Origin: Lachnotalea sp. AF33-28
Lineage (GTDB): Bacteria; Bacillota; Clostridia; Lachnospirales; Lachnospiraceae
DNA length: 64,000 nt
Direction: 5' to 3'
NCBI RefSeq assembly: GCF_003477885.1
Contig: NZ_QUEE01000007.1
Location: 62,001-126,000, forward strand
Under the pieces are notes generated by a model, which was not told the origin of the DNA, ran no database searches, and saw nothing but the letters and a program-made list of their open reading frames with translations. Positions within the stretch are counted from its first letter, which is position 1. Each line of letters begins with the position of its first letter. A program made the position numbers and the translations under genes. Shown one piece after another: positions 40,893 to 49,351 of the stretch.

Positions 40893-41831
40893 TTATCGTT
40901 CATAGTCTTTTGGCTTGATGGCTTTGCCGTTCTCATCATAGCTCTTGGGTTTGGCGGCAATGGAGTCCCACCGGATCATAGAACCGGCGAGCATTGCCTG
41001 CTCCTGTGCCTTAGTCACGCCCAGCTTCTCATTGAACTTATCCTTAATAGCTTCGTTCTCTGCACGGTTCCCGTCGTTAAACCTTGTGGCGGTATAGCCC
41101 TTTTGCCAGCGGTCGATTTGAATGACCTCGCCGGTTGACGGGAGTATGGAATAGCACATCGGAGGCAAGGGCGGCTCCATTGGAGCGTAGGTACAGCCGC
41201 CTTGCTCCATACGCTCGGCAAACTCGCAAATGTGAAAGAGATTGCGTCCAACCTCTGTGTGATAGTTATCAATATAGCGGCAGGGATAGCTTTCCGTCTT
41301 ACCGTCACGGTCGGTCACAATGATGCGCTCTCCGTCCGGGATACGGAACAGCTCTTTATAGTGGCTGTCAATAAAGCGAATATCCCGGTTGGCTTCTTCG
41401 ATGTGCTTGTCCAGCCATTCCTTTACATAGCAGAGGCAGTAGAAGTTATAGTCGCCCCTCGTTGGATTACAGCGAAGCACGAACGCATATTTCTCGGTAT
41501 CTGCTCGGAAGCCGAACTCAGTGGTATAAGCACCCTGCATTTCGCTTTCCTTGTTCTCACGCCCATAACGCACCATCTGAGAACGGCTTTGAAGCAGTCC
41601 GTACTCCTCGGAGCGCAGGGCGTTGATTACATCATCCAAGTCCCGCTTGAACGCATCGCTTTTCCATTGCGGGCGGGTATCAAACCAAGTGGTATAAAAC
41701 TGATCGCCGCTTGAACCGAAGTCCCCACGCAGGTAACCGATATTGCCTGTCTGCCCTTGAAGCTGCGAGCTTTGAGCGTAGGTGTATTTGCGTTCTGGAA
41801 CGGTCAGCGGTCGCAGTGTGAAATCTGTCAT
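40893..41831 (-). CDS. Conserved hypothetical protein of Tn1549-like elements (312 aa)
   Basis: I do not recognise a named domain. The protein starts MTDFTLRPLTVPERKYTYAQ, contains several aromatic-rich blocks (FVLRCNPTRGDYNFYCLCYV, YIDNYHTEVGRNLFHICEFA) and ends in the basic DYER tail shared with other proteins of this operon (for example NKGYER at 42658). Its ATG overlaps the stop of the next gene upstream, and the giant gene starts 15 bases after it. It is probably a polyvalent accessory factor. Confidence 0.7.
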   Translation of the reverse strand: MTDFTLRPLTVPERKYTYAQSSQLQGQTGNIGYLRGDFGSSGDQFYTTWFDTRPQWKSDAFKRDLDDVINALRSEEYGLLQSRSQMVRYGRENKESEMQGAYTTEFGFRADTEKYAFVLRCNPTRGDYNFYCLCYVKEWLDKHIEEANRDIRFIDSHYKELFRIPDGERIIVTDRDGKTESYPCRYIDNYHTEVGRNLFHICEFAERMEQGGCTYAPMEPPLPPMCYSILPSTGEVIQIDRWQKGYTATRFNDGNRAENEAIKDKFNEKLGVTKAQEQAMLAGSMIRWDSIAAKPKSYDENGKAIKPKDYER

Positions 41832-42424
41832 TATCTTGCGCCCCTTTCTTGCGGTGTTCGTTGTTTCGGGATGTCAAAGCCGTAAACGGCGGCGATCTCA
41901 TCCCCAAGTCGCCGGGTCAGCCGGGTAATATCGGCTCGTGTGGCTTTGCCGCAGTAGAGCTTGTCCTTGAGGTTTTCCATCTGCGTTTCGCTCACGCCGT
42001 CCTTGAACACACGGTAGAGATAATGGTTCGTGCCGTCATGGTGGGCGGCGTCGGCACGGAGGTCGCCGTACTTATCTACATACCATTCGGTAAAGTCGGT
42101 GTCGGCATACAGGCAATCTCGGATGTTGCCGGAGGGTATCTCCTTATAGCCCATCACTCTGCCGTTCCAGCGTCCGATGTCGCCAATGACGATAATCGGC
42201 TGGGAAAGCTGGATGTTGAGGTTCGCTCTCTCGTCGTAAAGGTAGTCGCCGTTGGTTTCCACCATCCATTCATAGAGTGCCTGCTCGTCGTTGGGGTCAT
42301 CGTCCAGCTCATTTATTTCAAGGAACTCCTTGTAGTCCTCCCGCCAGTCCTCCACATCGAGGTTCATATCGCTCCAGATGATATGGCGGTCATTCGGTCG
42401 TGTCATTTGGCTCATCTGCGCCAC
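41831..42424 (-). CDS. Conserved acidic hypothetical protein (197 aa)
   Basis: An acidic N-terminus (MNLDVEDWREDYKEFLEINE, DDDPNDEQALYEWMVETNGD) is followed by a beta-rich part (PIIVIGDIGRWNGRVMGYKE) and a helical end. The high acid content recalls DNA-mimic antirestriction proteins of the ArdA type, but no diagnostic motif is present, so this is only a suggestion. It overlaps the gene before and the gene after. Confidence 0.65.
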   Translation of the reverse strand: MAQMSQMTRPNDRHIIWSDMNLDVEDWREDYKEFLEINELDDDPNDEQALYEWMVETNGDYLYDERANLNIQLSQPIIVIGDIGRWNGRVMGYKEIPSGNIRDCLYADTDFTEWYVDKYGDLRADAAHHDGTNHYLYRVFKDGVSETQMENLKDKLYCGKATRADITRLTRRLGDEIAAVYGFDIPKQRTPQERGAR

Positions 42425-42644
42425 CTCCCAAGTAGGAATAGAGCCGGTTTCTTGTAATCGCCTCCTGCAATTCGGTGATGACCGTCATATCCGGCACGGT
42501 CACATCGGGTATCTTCAAAATGCTCTGCAAGTTCAGAGCCTTCAAATCCTTTTCGGTTTTACAACCTGCGTCAAAGAGTTTTGCCAGCACCTTCATCTTC
42601 TGCTGCAAGCCCTGCTCGGCTGCTGTTTTCTTTACTGTTGCCAT
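42390..42644 (-). CDS. Small hypothetical protein (84 aa)
   Basis: Start at the ATG at 42644, fixed by AAGGAGG; the frame extends to 42743 but that part lies in the upstream gene. The protein begins MATVKKTAAEQGLQQKMKVL and is mostly helical, with KLFDAGCKTEKDLKALNLQS in the middle. It overlaps the start of the acidic protein by 35 bases. Function unknown. Confidence 0.65.
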   Translation of the reverse strand: MATVKKTAAEQGLQQKMKVLAKLFDAGCKTEKDLKALNLQSILKIPDVTVPDMTVITELQEAITRNRLYSYLGGGADEPNDTTE

Positions 42645-42657
42645 TGCGGTATCCTCC

Positions 42658-43572
42658 TTATCGTTCATAGCCTTTGTTGCGGCTTGGTTTCGCCTTTGTT
42701 TTTCCATCAAAGTCCGCTTTCCCGACTTCGCCGCACCATTCAAACATCTCTTTTTCGCCCGGACAGTAGAGTTTCCCGTTGTCCACGCAAATGAAAAGGT
42801 CGCAGTTTTTTATGCTCGACCTTTCATAGAACGCCGAATGGTCATAGTGGCTTTTGTCCCCGGCATGGGGTTTGTCCGTTAGTCCGAGATTGTTATCTCT
42901 TGCCGTGTGCCTTGAAATGAAGTCCAAAGTATCCTCCGCTTTTGTAAACAGGCGATAGGGGCAGAAATGCTTGCCGCCATATTCAAAGATCAGCTTATTG
43001 CCCTGAATGTGTTTGAGTATGGTCGCCTTATTGACCGCCCAGTGCGGCATACATTCCGGCTTTACTTCACCCATTACATCCACACGCTCATACCGGGTCG
43101 GTTTCCCGTCATAGAGATTCGTGCAAAAAACAGCGCTGCCACGGCTGTTTGCCGAAGCGCCGAAGCCTCCCGTCACGAGATAAAGCTGCCGGTCGGCTCG
43201 CCGGTATTCCGGCTTGAGAACAGCGGGGTTGATAGCGATGACCTTGCCGTTGATGTCATTTTTGTAGTGGTCGGGGATACAGTCCGCTTCGGCAATAACC
43301 GTCACAGGAATATCCAGCTTCTCAACCTCTGACCGAAACAGTTCAGCGTCCCTCTTGATGCGCTCCGCAAAGAACAGCGCTGCATCAATATAATCGTCGC
43401 CAACGGCACATTCGGAGTATCGCTGAAAGATGTCGTTGCGCTCCCCATAGCAGCACAGGAAGCGTTCGCCGTTCTTGTCCTGCTCGTTTTCAGCAAGGAT
43501 GATTTCACGGGAGCCGATATTCACGGCACACAGGACGGTGTAATCGCCCACCATACGCTTTTCACTTTTCAT
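42658..43572 (-). CDS. Conserved hypothetical protein (304 aa)
   Basis: From the ATG at 43572 with GAGGTGGCGGTT in front; the open frame extends upstream without support. Visible features are a beta-rich N-terminus (DYTVLCAVNIGSREIILAEN), a Gly-rich turn (YLVTGGFGASANSRGSAVFC) and the C-terminal NKGYER. I do not recognise the family. It is part of the same operon as the genes at 40893-42644. Confidence 0.7.
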   Translation of the reverse strand: MKSEKRMVGDYTVLCAVNIGSREIILAENEQDKNGERFLCCYGERNDIFQRYSECAVGDDYIDAALFFAERIKRDAELFRSEVEKLDIPVTVIAEADCIPDHYKNDINGKVIAINPAVLKPEYRRADRQLYLVTGGFGASANSRGSAVFCTNLYDGKPTRYERVDVMGEVKPECMPHWAVNKATILKHIQGNKLIFEYGGKHFCPYRLFTKAEDTLDFISRHTARDNNLGLTDKPHAGDKSHYDHSAFYERSSIKNCDLFICVDNGKLYCPGEKEMFEWCGEVGKADFDGKTKAKPSRNKGYER

Positions 43573-43582
43573 AACCGCCACC

Positions 43583-43879
43583 TCAAATAATATTGATGAC
43601 GATAACAACGCCGCCGTCACTCTCCCTGACTTCCTTTCGGGACAGTTCGGGGAAAAGAGACTGTACACGCTGCCTCGCCCTGCGGATGGACTCAAAGCAC
43701 GGCAGTCCGTAGAATTTGTAGTTGTATGCCAAGTCCCCCAGCGGCAGCTCGCCGGCACGGAGATCATCGGCATAGCGGTTGTAGTAGCGGTAATACAGCT
43801 TCATATCCTCATACCGTGTTTCCGGCGAATCCCGCAGGATCTGAAGCACTTTGTTTTCAACGGTATTGATTCGGTTCAT
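43583..43879 (-). CDS. Small helical hypothetical protein (98 aa)
   Basis: From the ATG at 43879 (AAGGAGGGAGAAA). It starts MNRINTVENKVLQILRDSPE and has a Tyr/Arg-rich centre (LYYRYYNRYADDLRAGELPL) and a helix-like SIRRARQRVQSLFPEL, a pattern seen in phage-like small proteins with a winged-helix fold. Function unknown. It begins the operon after the terminator at 43907-43931. Confidence 0.65.
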   Translation of the reverse strand: MNRINTVENKVLQILRDSPETRYEDMKLYYRYYNRYADDLRAGELPLGDLAYNYKFYGLPCFESIRRARQRVQSLFPELSRKEVRESDGGVVIVINII

Positions 43880-43899
43880 TTTCTCCCTCCTTCGGGTAG

Positions 43900-43931
43900 T
43901 AGAAAAGGGGCGGAGTTTATCGCTCCGCCCC
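43900..43931 (-). terminator. Strong terminator after the adhesin operon
   Basis: Perfect 9-bp stem GGGGCGGAG/CTCCGCCCC (43907-43915 and 43923-43931), followed on the minus strand by TTTTCT. It ends the adhesin/micro-peptide transcript. Confidence 0.9.
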
Positions 43932-43944
43932 ATAGGTGATTGGC

Positions 43945-44037
43945 TCACTTCCTGTTTTTCTTTCTTATCTGCAAGAAGATAAAGCCGCCGATGATAAAGG
44001 CTACCAGCACGATAGCCACGATGGTTTTAGGCTCCAT
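43945..44037 (-). CDS. 30-residue single-TM micro-peptide
   Basis: MEPKTIVAIVLVAFIIGGFI followed by a basic tail. The ATG shares its A with the adhesin stop codon (TGATG), so translation is coupled, and the terminator begins 14 bases after its stop. The size and the helix-plus-Lys/Arg tail suggest a membrane-inserted accessory of the adhesin. It could be a chance frame, but coupling and the intact helix favour a real gene. Confidence 0.6.
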   Translation of the reverse strand: MEPKTIVAIVLVAFIIGGFIFLQIRKKNRK

Positions 44038-47000
44038 CAGTCATTACCCTCCTTCTTCTTTTTCTTAAAGCCAACAAATGCTGTCACGGCAATGCCCACT
44101 GCGGACAATCCCGCAAGTGCGTACAGCAGTGGCAGATTGGTGGCGTCGCCGGTCTTGGGCGTATCACGCAGTACATTGTGCATCTCCACAATGGTGGTAG
44201 AGCCGGTCTTGACTGTCGCTTTCTTGTCAGCAGGCAGGACATACATCGCAGAGGCGGAGTTGCTCACCTCGGAGACGGTGTAATCCCCGATGCGGATGCC
44301 CTCAATGACGATCTCGCCCTTGTCGTTGGTTTCAAGGATAATGTCATAGCCGTTTGCGCCGGTAATACGGAACGCAAATCCCTTGATCTTGCCGTCCGAG
44401 GAGGTCTTGACGATCTTCAGGTTTCCTCGCATCGCTTCATTGATAAAGCCCACGCCCGCCTTGTTCTCCACCTCGCAGGTTTTTCCGTCCGTGTCGATCA
44501 TCACCTCATACACGCCGGTGTCGAGGACAAAGCCCTCCGGCGCTTTGGTTTCCTTCACGAAGTAACGACCGTAGAACAGGTCTTTCATCTCATAGGACCC
44601 GATTTCCTTTTCGGTCAGTGTGCCGAGCAGCTCGTCACCGTCGTCCAGCTTGCCGCTTCCGTTGCTGTCCTTGTAGACCTCAAAGGTCGCTCCGGTCAGC
44701 TTATTGTCGGGATATTCGGCATCCACCTTGGTCAGATGGATGTTGCCACGGATATATTTGTTGACGATCTTGATTTCCACCACCTGACCGTCCTTGCCGA
44801 TGGTGACGGGATAGACGGTATCGTCCAGCACGAAGTCCGCAGGCTGTTCGATCTCACGGATATACCAAGTGCCGTAAGGGATGCCCTCAAAAGAAAAGCT
44901 GCCATCTTCGGCAGAAGTGGCAGTCATAATCGCAGTTTCTTTTGTAAACTCGCCGTCGTCTGTGCGGAACAGACCGATCAGCGCACCGCCGAGGGCGTTG
45001 CCGTTCTCATCGACCTTTTTGCCGGAAACGGAGCCGTAAATCAGGTCATTCTCGATGGTTTTCCCGTCATTGGCGCTAATCTTCACAACGGCAATATCCT
45101 GACCGGCGTATTCAAAGGTCACGGGGTACTTAGTATCGGACAGCAGATAATGACTGTCGGTGGCAAGCTCCTTCACATAGTAGCTGCCAAGCGGCAGGTC
45201 GGTCTTGGCCATTGCCGTGCCGTCCTCATTCAGCGTGATGATCTCAATCAGTCCGTCTGCGGGAATGGATGTGCCGCTGGTGCTGACGATTTCCTCGGCG
45301 GCATACAGCCCGAAGGAGATGTTCTTCAGCTCGCCGTTTGTGCCGATGCCGAACAGCTCATTCGCTTCAAGGGATTTCACAAGGCTGATTTCCGCCGTCT
45401 GACGCTCGTTCTCGAACGAAGTCGCCGTTTCTGTTACGGCAACGCTCTGGCCGGCGTAGACAAGCTCAACGGAATGGGGTTCGGGATTGAGCACCATCCC
45501 GTGGGGTGCTGTGATCTCTCGCACCTCATATTTGCCGAGATAGAGTTCCCGGCTGGTAGCGACACCGTTTTCGTCGGTAGTTACGGTGTCCACGACCTCA
45601 CCCTTCTGATTTCGGACAGTGCCGTCCGGCGTAGTAATGTCCTCTGCGGCGACGATCTCATAGACCGCACCGGGAAGTCCACGCTTTTCATACTGCGGCT
45701 GATAGATGGTGGGCAGTTCGTTTCCGCTTTCATCTGCGCCGCCGATGACGGAAACGCCGAAGAACACCTCGCCGGTTTTTTCCACGGTGATGGTGCCCTT
45801 CTGTGCCATATTGGGCTTATCCACTTTTACTACCGTAACCCCGCTTTCTTCTGTGGAATTATCCTCCGTGACATCGAAGTACACGGGCGTTTCATCGAGA
45901 ACATAGCCATAGGGAGCCTGTACCTCGACAATAGAGTACCCCTTTCCGAAGGGCAGCTTTTCCGGCGTGACAAGAGAACCTTCTGCATTGGTGTAGAACT
46001 CATCAATGGTGGTGGGCGTCGGGTAAGTGAAGGTCATTGTTACGGGGTTGCCGTCCGGGTCATAAATCTTGAAGCCTGCACCGGCATAAGGGATAGTCTT
46101 GCCGGTTTCTGCGTCCTGCTTCACGATCTTGATGAAGCTGTTAAAGGGTGCATTGTTGATAAGGTAGCGATAAGTTGCCCCATTCTGAGAAATGAACACA
46201 TCAAAGTCGGGCATCAGCTCGCTGCCTTCCCAGCCGGACACCTGATGGACGGTATAGATGCCGTAAGGCATATCCTTGGTCTGGGCAAAGCCGTTTTCAT
46301 CACAGGTGAGATAATCACGCTCGGTGTCCTCGGCAACCTCGTAGCTGCCTGCGGCTTTCAGGTACACAGCAAACTCTGCGCCGCTTTCGGGCGTTTCAAT
46401 CTGTGTTTCACCGTTATCGGTATGCTTGATGATGGCGATATTGCCCTTTGTGACCTGTTCGGTCACATCATTTACCGTCTGATTATGCTCCACGGTATAA
46501 AGCTGCGGCTCTGCACCGACCTTATGAACGGTGGAATCAAGCAGATAGCCCTCGGACGGGGTGATCTCCCGCACTGTCCAGTCGCTGTCGCAGATATATT
46601 CCTTGCTGGTAAACTGACCGTTTTTATCGGTGGCGTAGCTGTCCACAAGGGTTTCGCCCTTGTAAATGCCATAGACCGCACCGGCAAGGGATGCGTCGCC
46701 CTGTGCCGTTCCCGTTTCGGCGTCGCTCTTGGTGACGGTCACGGTAAACTTTTTGAGGATGTTGGTGAAGCTGCGGCTTGTGACCTCGTTCCACTTCACG
46801 GGTGCGCTCTGCGCTTCGGGAACAACATAGCGGACGGCGGTGTCCACCTCCTCCGCGGTATAGGGGGAAGAACCGGAAATGAGGACATCCTTAAAGGTCG
46901 CCACGCCGTTCTTATCCGTAACGGCGTACTCATCCACCGCAATGCCGGAGAGCGAAGTGCCGTAGAGATGGAAGGTTACGCCCTCCACAAGACTGTCCTC

Positions 47001-48311
47001 CGAGGACTTGATGATCTGCAAATCTCCTCGCTTGAGCTTGTTGCTGAAGTTTACGGTAGAAACCTGACCGGAAACCACCGTAACACGGCGGGACTCCTGC
47101 GGCTCATACTTGTCGTAGTCCTGCTCCGTCACGGTGTAGACACCGGGCATCAGGTTGTCGATCTGAATTTCACCTCTTGCATTGGTCTTGACCGTCTGAT
47201 TGACGCCGTTGCCGGTGACGGTAAAGGTGAGGTTGTCCACCTTGCCGTCCTCGCTCGTTTTGACGATCTTGGCAGAGCCGTAGCTGACCTTCAAATTGAG
47301 GAACGCCTGCACCGGGTCGCTTACCTCCTGTGCGTAGCTGATGACATCCTGAATGCCTGCGCCGGGTGCGTATCTGCCGTCCGTCCAGGTGATGATGCCA
47401 CGGCGGGTGGAGCCGGTTTTGCTGGCAGTGATCCTTACGCTGTCGGAGGGCGCATTAGCCGCCGTAATGGTGAGTTTATTTCCGCTGACGCTGAAGGAAA
47501 TGCCGTTCTCGTTTGCGGAAAAGCTGTAATCCGAGAGGACACGGTTGCTGTCGGTCAGCGTGGCGGTGTAATTTGTGCCGTCCCAAGCAAGCTCTACGCT
47601 CTGCGCACGGTATGCGTTCTTGGACATGAAGCTGGGAACGGTTGAATGACGCTGCACACTGGCGACAATGCTGTCGTAATAGCTGCAAAACCGGCTGTAA
47701 AGCGGGTGTTCGGCGCTGACGGACTCCTTTACGGCGTCGTAGCTGCCGGGGCTGACGTGATCAAAGTCTGCGTCACGCTCTCCCACGATGGTTTCCCAGA
47801 TCAGCACCTGCGTTGCCATCGCCTCTGCCAGTGCTGCGGCGTCAGCGGAGTTTTGGGAACGCCACGAGGTGCTGATGGGACCCGTGTAGCCGTACTGCAT
47901 GATGCGCCCGATAAACAGCTTCATTTCGTAGGGCGAGATGGTGCTGTTGAAATCTGCGGGCAGGTTGTCCCAAAAGGTTTCGTCCTTGCTGGTGTAGCGG
48001 TCGCCGGTTTCCTGCGCCGTTCCCGGCTCGATGCAGTAGCAGATGTTGCCCTCATACGAGTGCATCGCTCGGATGGTGGTATACTTGGAGTTCCCGGAGT
48101 ACCAGCCGTTCATATACTGGAGATTCGGGTGTCCCCAAGAGCCGCCGTAATCGAGATTGGCGTCTCCGCTTCTCGGAAAGGAAATGAGGTAGACCTCCCC
48201 CTGCTCTCCTGCGGCAAAGGCGGTGGTCGTGCCAAGCCCCACAAGGGCGGTCAGGCACATCACGAGGGAAAGCAGTCCTGCCATCCCTCGCTTGAAAAGG
48301 TTTCGTTTCAT
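44037..48311 (-). CDS. SpaA-like wall-anchored adhesin with thioester domain and Cna-B repeats
   Basis: 1424 residues. Signal peptide (MKRNLFKRGMAGLLSLVMCL, cut after AFAAG). A thioester (TQXA-type) domain follows: Cys93 in NICYCIEPG and Gln168 in AMATQVLIWE are spaced as in proteins that bind host surfaces covalently. About ten Cna-B/prealbumin-like repeats come next, each with a GxxxVxKxD-like start and an E in the E-box (for example TVTEQDYDKYEP, YTAEEVDTAV), which would form isopeptide bonds. The end is TPKTGD near 1384, a hydrophobic helix and KKKKK. It is the likely partner-cell or host adhesin of the element and a substrate for the class B sortase. Confidence 0.92.
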   Translation of the reverse strand: MKRNLFKRGMAGLLSLVMCLTALVGLGTTTAFAAGEQGEVYLISFPRSGDANLDYGGSWGHPNLQYMNGWYSGNSKYTTIRAMHSYEGNICYCIEPGTAQETGDRYTSKDETFWDNLPADFNSTISPYEMKLFIGRIMQYGYTGPISTSWRSQNSADAAALAEAMATQVLIWETIVGERDADFDHVSPGSYDAVKESVSAEHPLYSRFCSYYDSIVASVQRHSTVPSFMSKNAYRAQSVELAWDGTNYTATLTDSNRVLSDYSFSANENGISFSVSGNKLTITAANAPSDSVRITASKTGSTRRGIITWTDGRYAPGAGIQDVISYAQEVSDPVQAFLNLKVSYGSAKIVKTSEDGKVDNLTFTVTGNGVNQTVKTNARGEIQIDNLMPGVYTVTEQDYDKYEPQESRRVTVVSGQVSTVNFSNKLKRGDLQIIKSSEDSLVEGVTFHLYGTSLSGIAVDEYAVTDKNGVATFKDVLISGSSPYTAEEVDTAVRYVVPEAQSAPVKWNEVTSRSFTNILKKFTVTVTKSDAETGTAQGDASLAGAVYGIYKGETLVDSYATDKNGQFTSKEYICDSDWTVREITPSEGYLLDSTVHKVGAEPQLYTVEHNQTVNDVTEQVTKGNIAIIKHTDNGETQIETPESGAEFAVYLKAAGSYEVAEDTERDYLTCDENGFAQTKDMPYGIYTVHQVSGWEGSELMPDFDVFISQNGATYRYLINNAPFNSFIKIVKQDAETGKTIPYAGAGFKIYDPDGNPVTMTFTYPTPTTIDEFYTNAEGSLVTPEKLPFGKGYSIVEVQAPYGYVLDETPVYFDVTEDNSTEESGVTVVKVDKPNMAQKGTITVEKTGEVFFGVSVIGGADESGNELPTIYQPQYEKRGLPGAVYEIVAAEDITTPDGTVRNQKGEVVDTVTTDENGVATSRELYLGKYEVREITAPHGMVLNPEPHSVELVYAGQSVAVTETATSFENERQTAEISLVKSLEANELFGIGTNGELKNISFGLYAAEEIVSTSGTSIPADGLIEIITLNEDGTAMAKTDLPLGSYYVKELATDSHYLLSDTKYPVTFEYAGQDIAVVKISANDGKTIENDLIYGSVSGKKVDENGNALGGALIGLFRTDDGEFTKETAIMTATSAEDGSFSFEGIPYGTWYIREIEQPADFVLDDTVYPVTIGKDGQVVEIKIVNKYIRGNIHLTKVDAEYPDNKLTGATFEVYKDSNGSGKLDDGDELLGTLTEKEIGSYEMKDLFYGRYFVKETKAPEGFVLDTGVYEVMIDTDGKTCEVENKAGVGFINEAMRGNLKIVKTSSDGKIKGFAFRITGANGYDIILETNDKGEIVIEGIRIGDYTVSEVSNSASAMYVLPADKKATVKTGSTTIVEMHNVLRDTPKTGDATNLPLLYALAGLSAVGIAVTAFVGFKKKKKEGND

Positions 48312-48386
48312 TGGTGTTTTTCCTCCTTGTAAAAAGTAAACGCACCGTTTTCACGATGCGTTTCAGAGTGATGTTTGGTTTTGTTT

Positions 48387-49088
48387 TTATGCGTAGCCGA
48401 TATACACCTCGTAGGAATTGCCGCTTGTCTGCTCATACCAAACCCAGACCTCGGTGATGTCGCTGTCCTTAGCATAGCGGTCAAGGTAGCCCTTGATGTC
48501 CCGTTCGGTGTACCTGCACTTGGAGCCTGCGGCAATGGGGTTGTCCCAGCAGTAGGCGGCTCCGCTGTCCAGCGTCAGCCCCACGCTTTCGGCATAGCTC
48601 TTGGCAAAGTTGACCCAGTAGCCGATGTCAAAGGACGGCTCGGTGGGCGGCTCCGTGGATGGTTGTGTCGGCTGGGGAGGTTCTGACGGCTTCGGTTCCT
48701 CGGTTGCCGGAGGGATGGGCTGTTCTGTTTCGGATGGAGCCGGTGAAGCTGTGGTTTCCGACCGACGCTCGGACTCGTCCTTCTTTTGCTGCGGATCGCT
48801 TGTCTGCGGCGGCGTTGTGCCGCTTACTGGATGTTCGGGAACCGGTCGGCGTTCGCTTTCCGTGCTTCCTTCCGTTTCCTCATCTGCTGTCTGTGCGCTT
48901 TGTGCTTCGGGTGGCTGAGCCGGGGCTGTCTGTTCTGCCTGAGAGGTATCTTTTCCGGCAGCTTCTTCTGTCTGGCTCTCCGAAAAAGAAAACCCGTCGG
49001 GCTTTTCGGTGTTCTGTGAAGCCTTGCCGCACCCGGCAGTCAGGCACAAAAACAGAATAAGGAATATGCTCAAAACCCTCGTTTTCAT
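48387..49088 (-). CDS. Lipoprotein with Pro/Glu-rich linker
   Basis: 233 residues from the ATG at 49088 (AAAAGGAGG). A lipobox LTAGC near residue 20 anchors it to the membrane. A long Pro/Thr/Glu-rich stretch (about 30-150) crosses the wall, and a compact C-terminal domain of about 75 residues (FDIGYWVNFAKSYAESVGLT, WVWYEQTSGNSYEVYIGY) is exposed. The domain is not recognised. It precedes the adhesin and may serve mating-pair contact. Confidence 0.8.
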   Translation of the reverse strand: MKTRVLSIFLILFLCLTAGCGKASQNTEKPDGFSFSESQTEEAAGKDTSQAEQTAPAQPPEAQSAQTADEETEGSTESERRPVPEHPVSGTTPPQTSDPQQKKDESERRSETTASPAPSETEQPIPPATEEPKPSEPPQPTQPSTEPPTEPSFDIGYWVNFAKSYAESVGLTLDSGAAYCWDNPIAAGSKCRYTERDIKGYLDRYAKDSDITEVWVWYEQTSGNSYEVYIGYA

Positions 49089-49232
49089 CGTGCGACCTCC
49101 TTTTCGCACTCATTTTAGCCGAAAAAAGAGGGGGAAATCAAGCCTGCGATGACGGCAGAACCTTTAATGATACCGCAAACCGGCTTTTTCGGGAACTTTG
49201 CGCTGTTTCCCTCGGCTCTCTTAGATAGCTAT

Positions 49233-49312
49233 ACTCAAGGGAGATAGAGTTTATTTAAGAGAGATAGATATTCTCTTTTCGGTTAGTCTGTTAGTATTCA
49301 AGGGGTTGGAGT
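49233..49312. repeat. Iteron-like direct repeats between par operon and lipoprotein gene
   Basis: The 17-base units starting at 49233 (ACTCAAGGGAGATAGAG) and 49253 (ATTTAAGAGAGATAGAT) are 20 bases apart; a shorter ATTCAAGGGG lies at 49296, about two more helical turns away. Spacing by whole helical turns suggests a protein-binding array, for instance a centromere for the neighbouring ParB or a replication initiator. The rest of 49089-49351 shows no gene. Confidence 0.5.
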
Positions 49313-49351
49313 GTGAGGAAGGGGAAGCGGAAAAACGTACTCCGCCTGCCG

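Noticed and set aside
41831..42424. ArdA-type DNA mimic
   Set aside because: Only the acidic composition supports it; no ArdA motif is seen, so I kept it as hypothetical.
44178..47645. An open plus-strand frame of more than 1100 codons opposite the adhesin gene
   Set aside because: It mirrors the codon pattern of the adhesin, has no ribosome site or recognisable domain, and crosses the conserved repeats in antisense.
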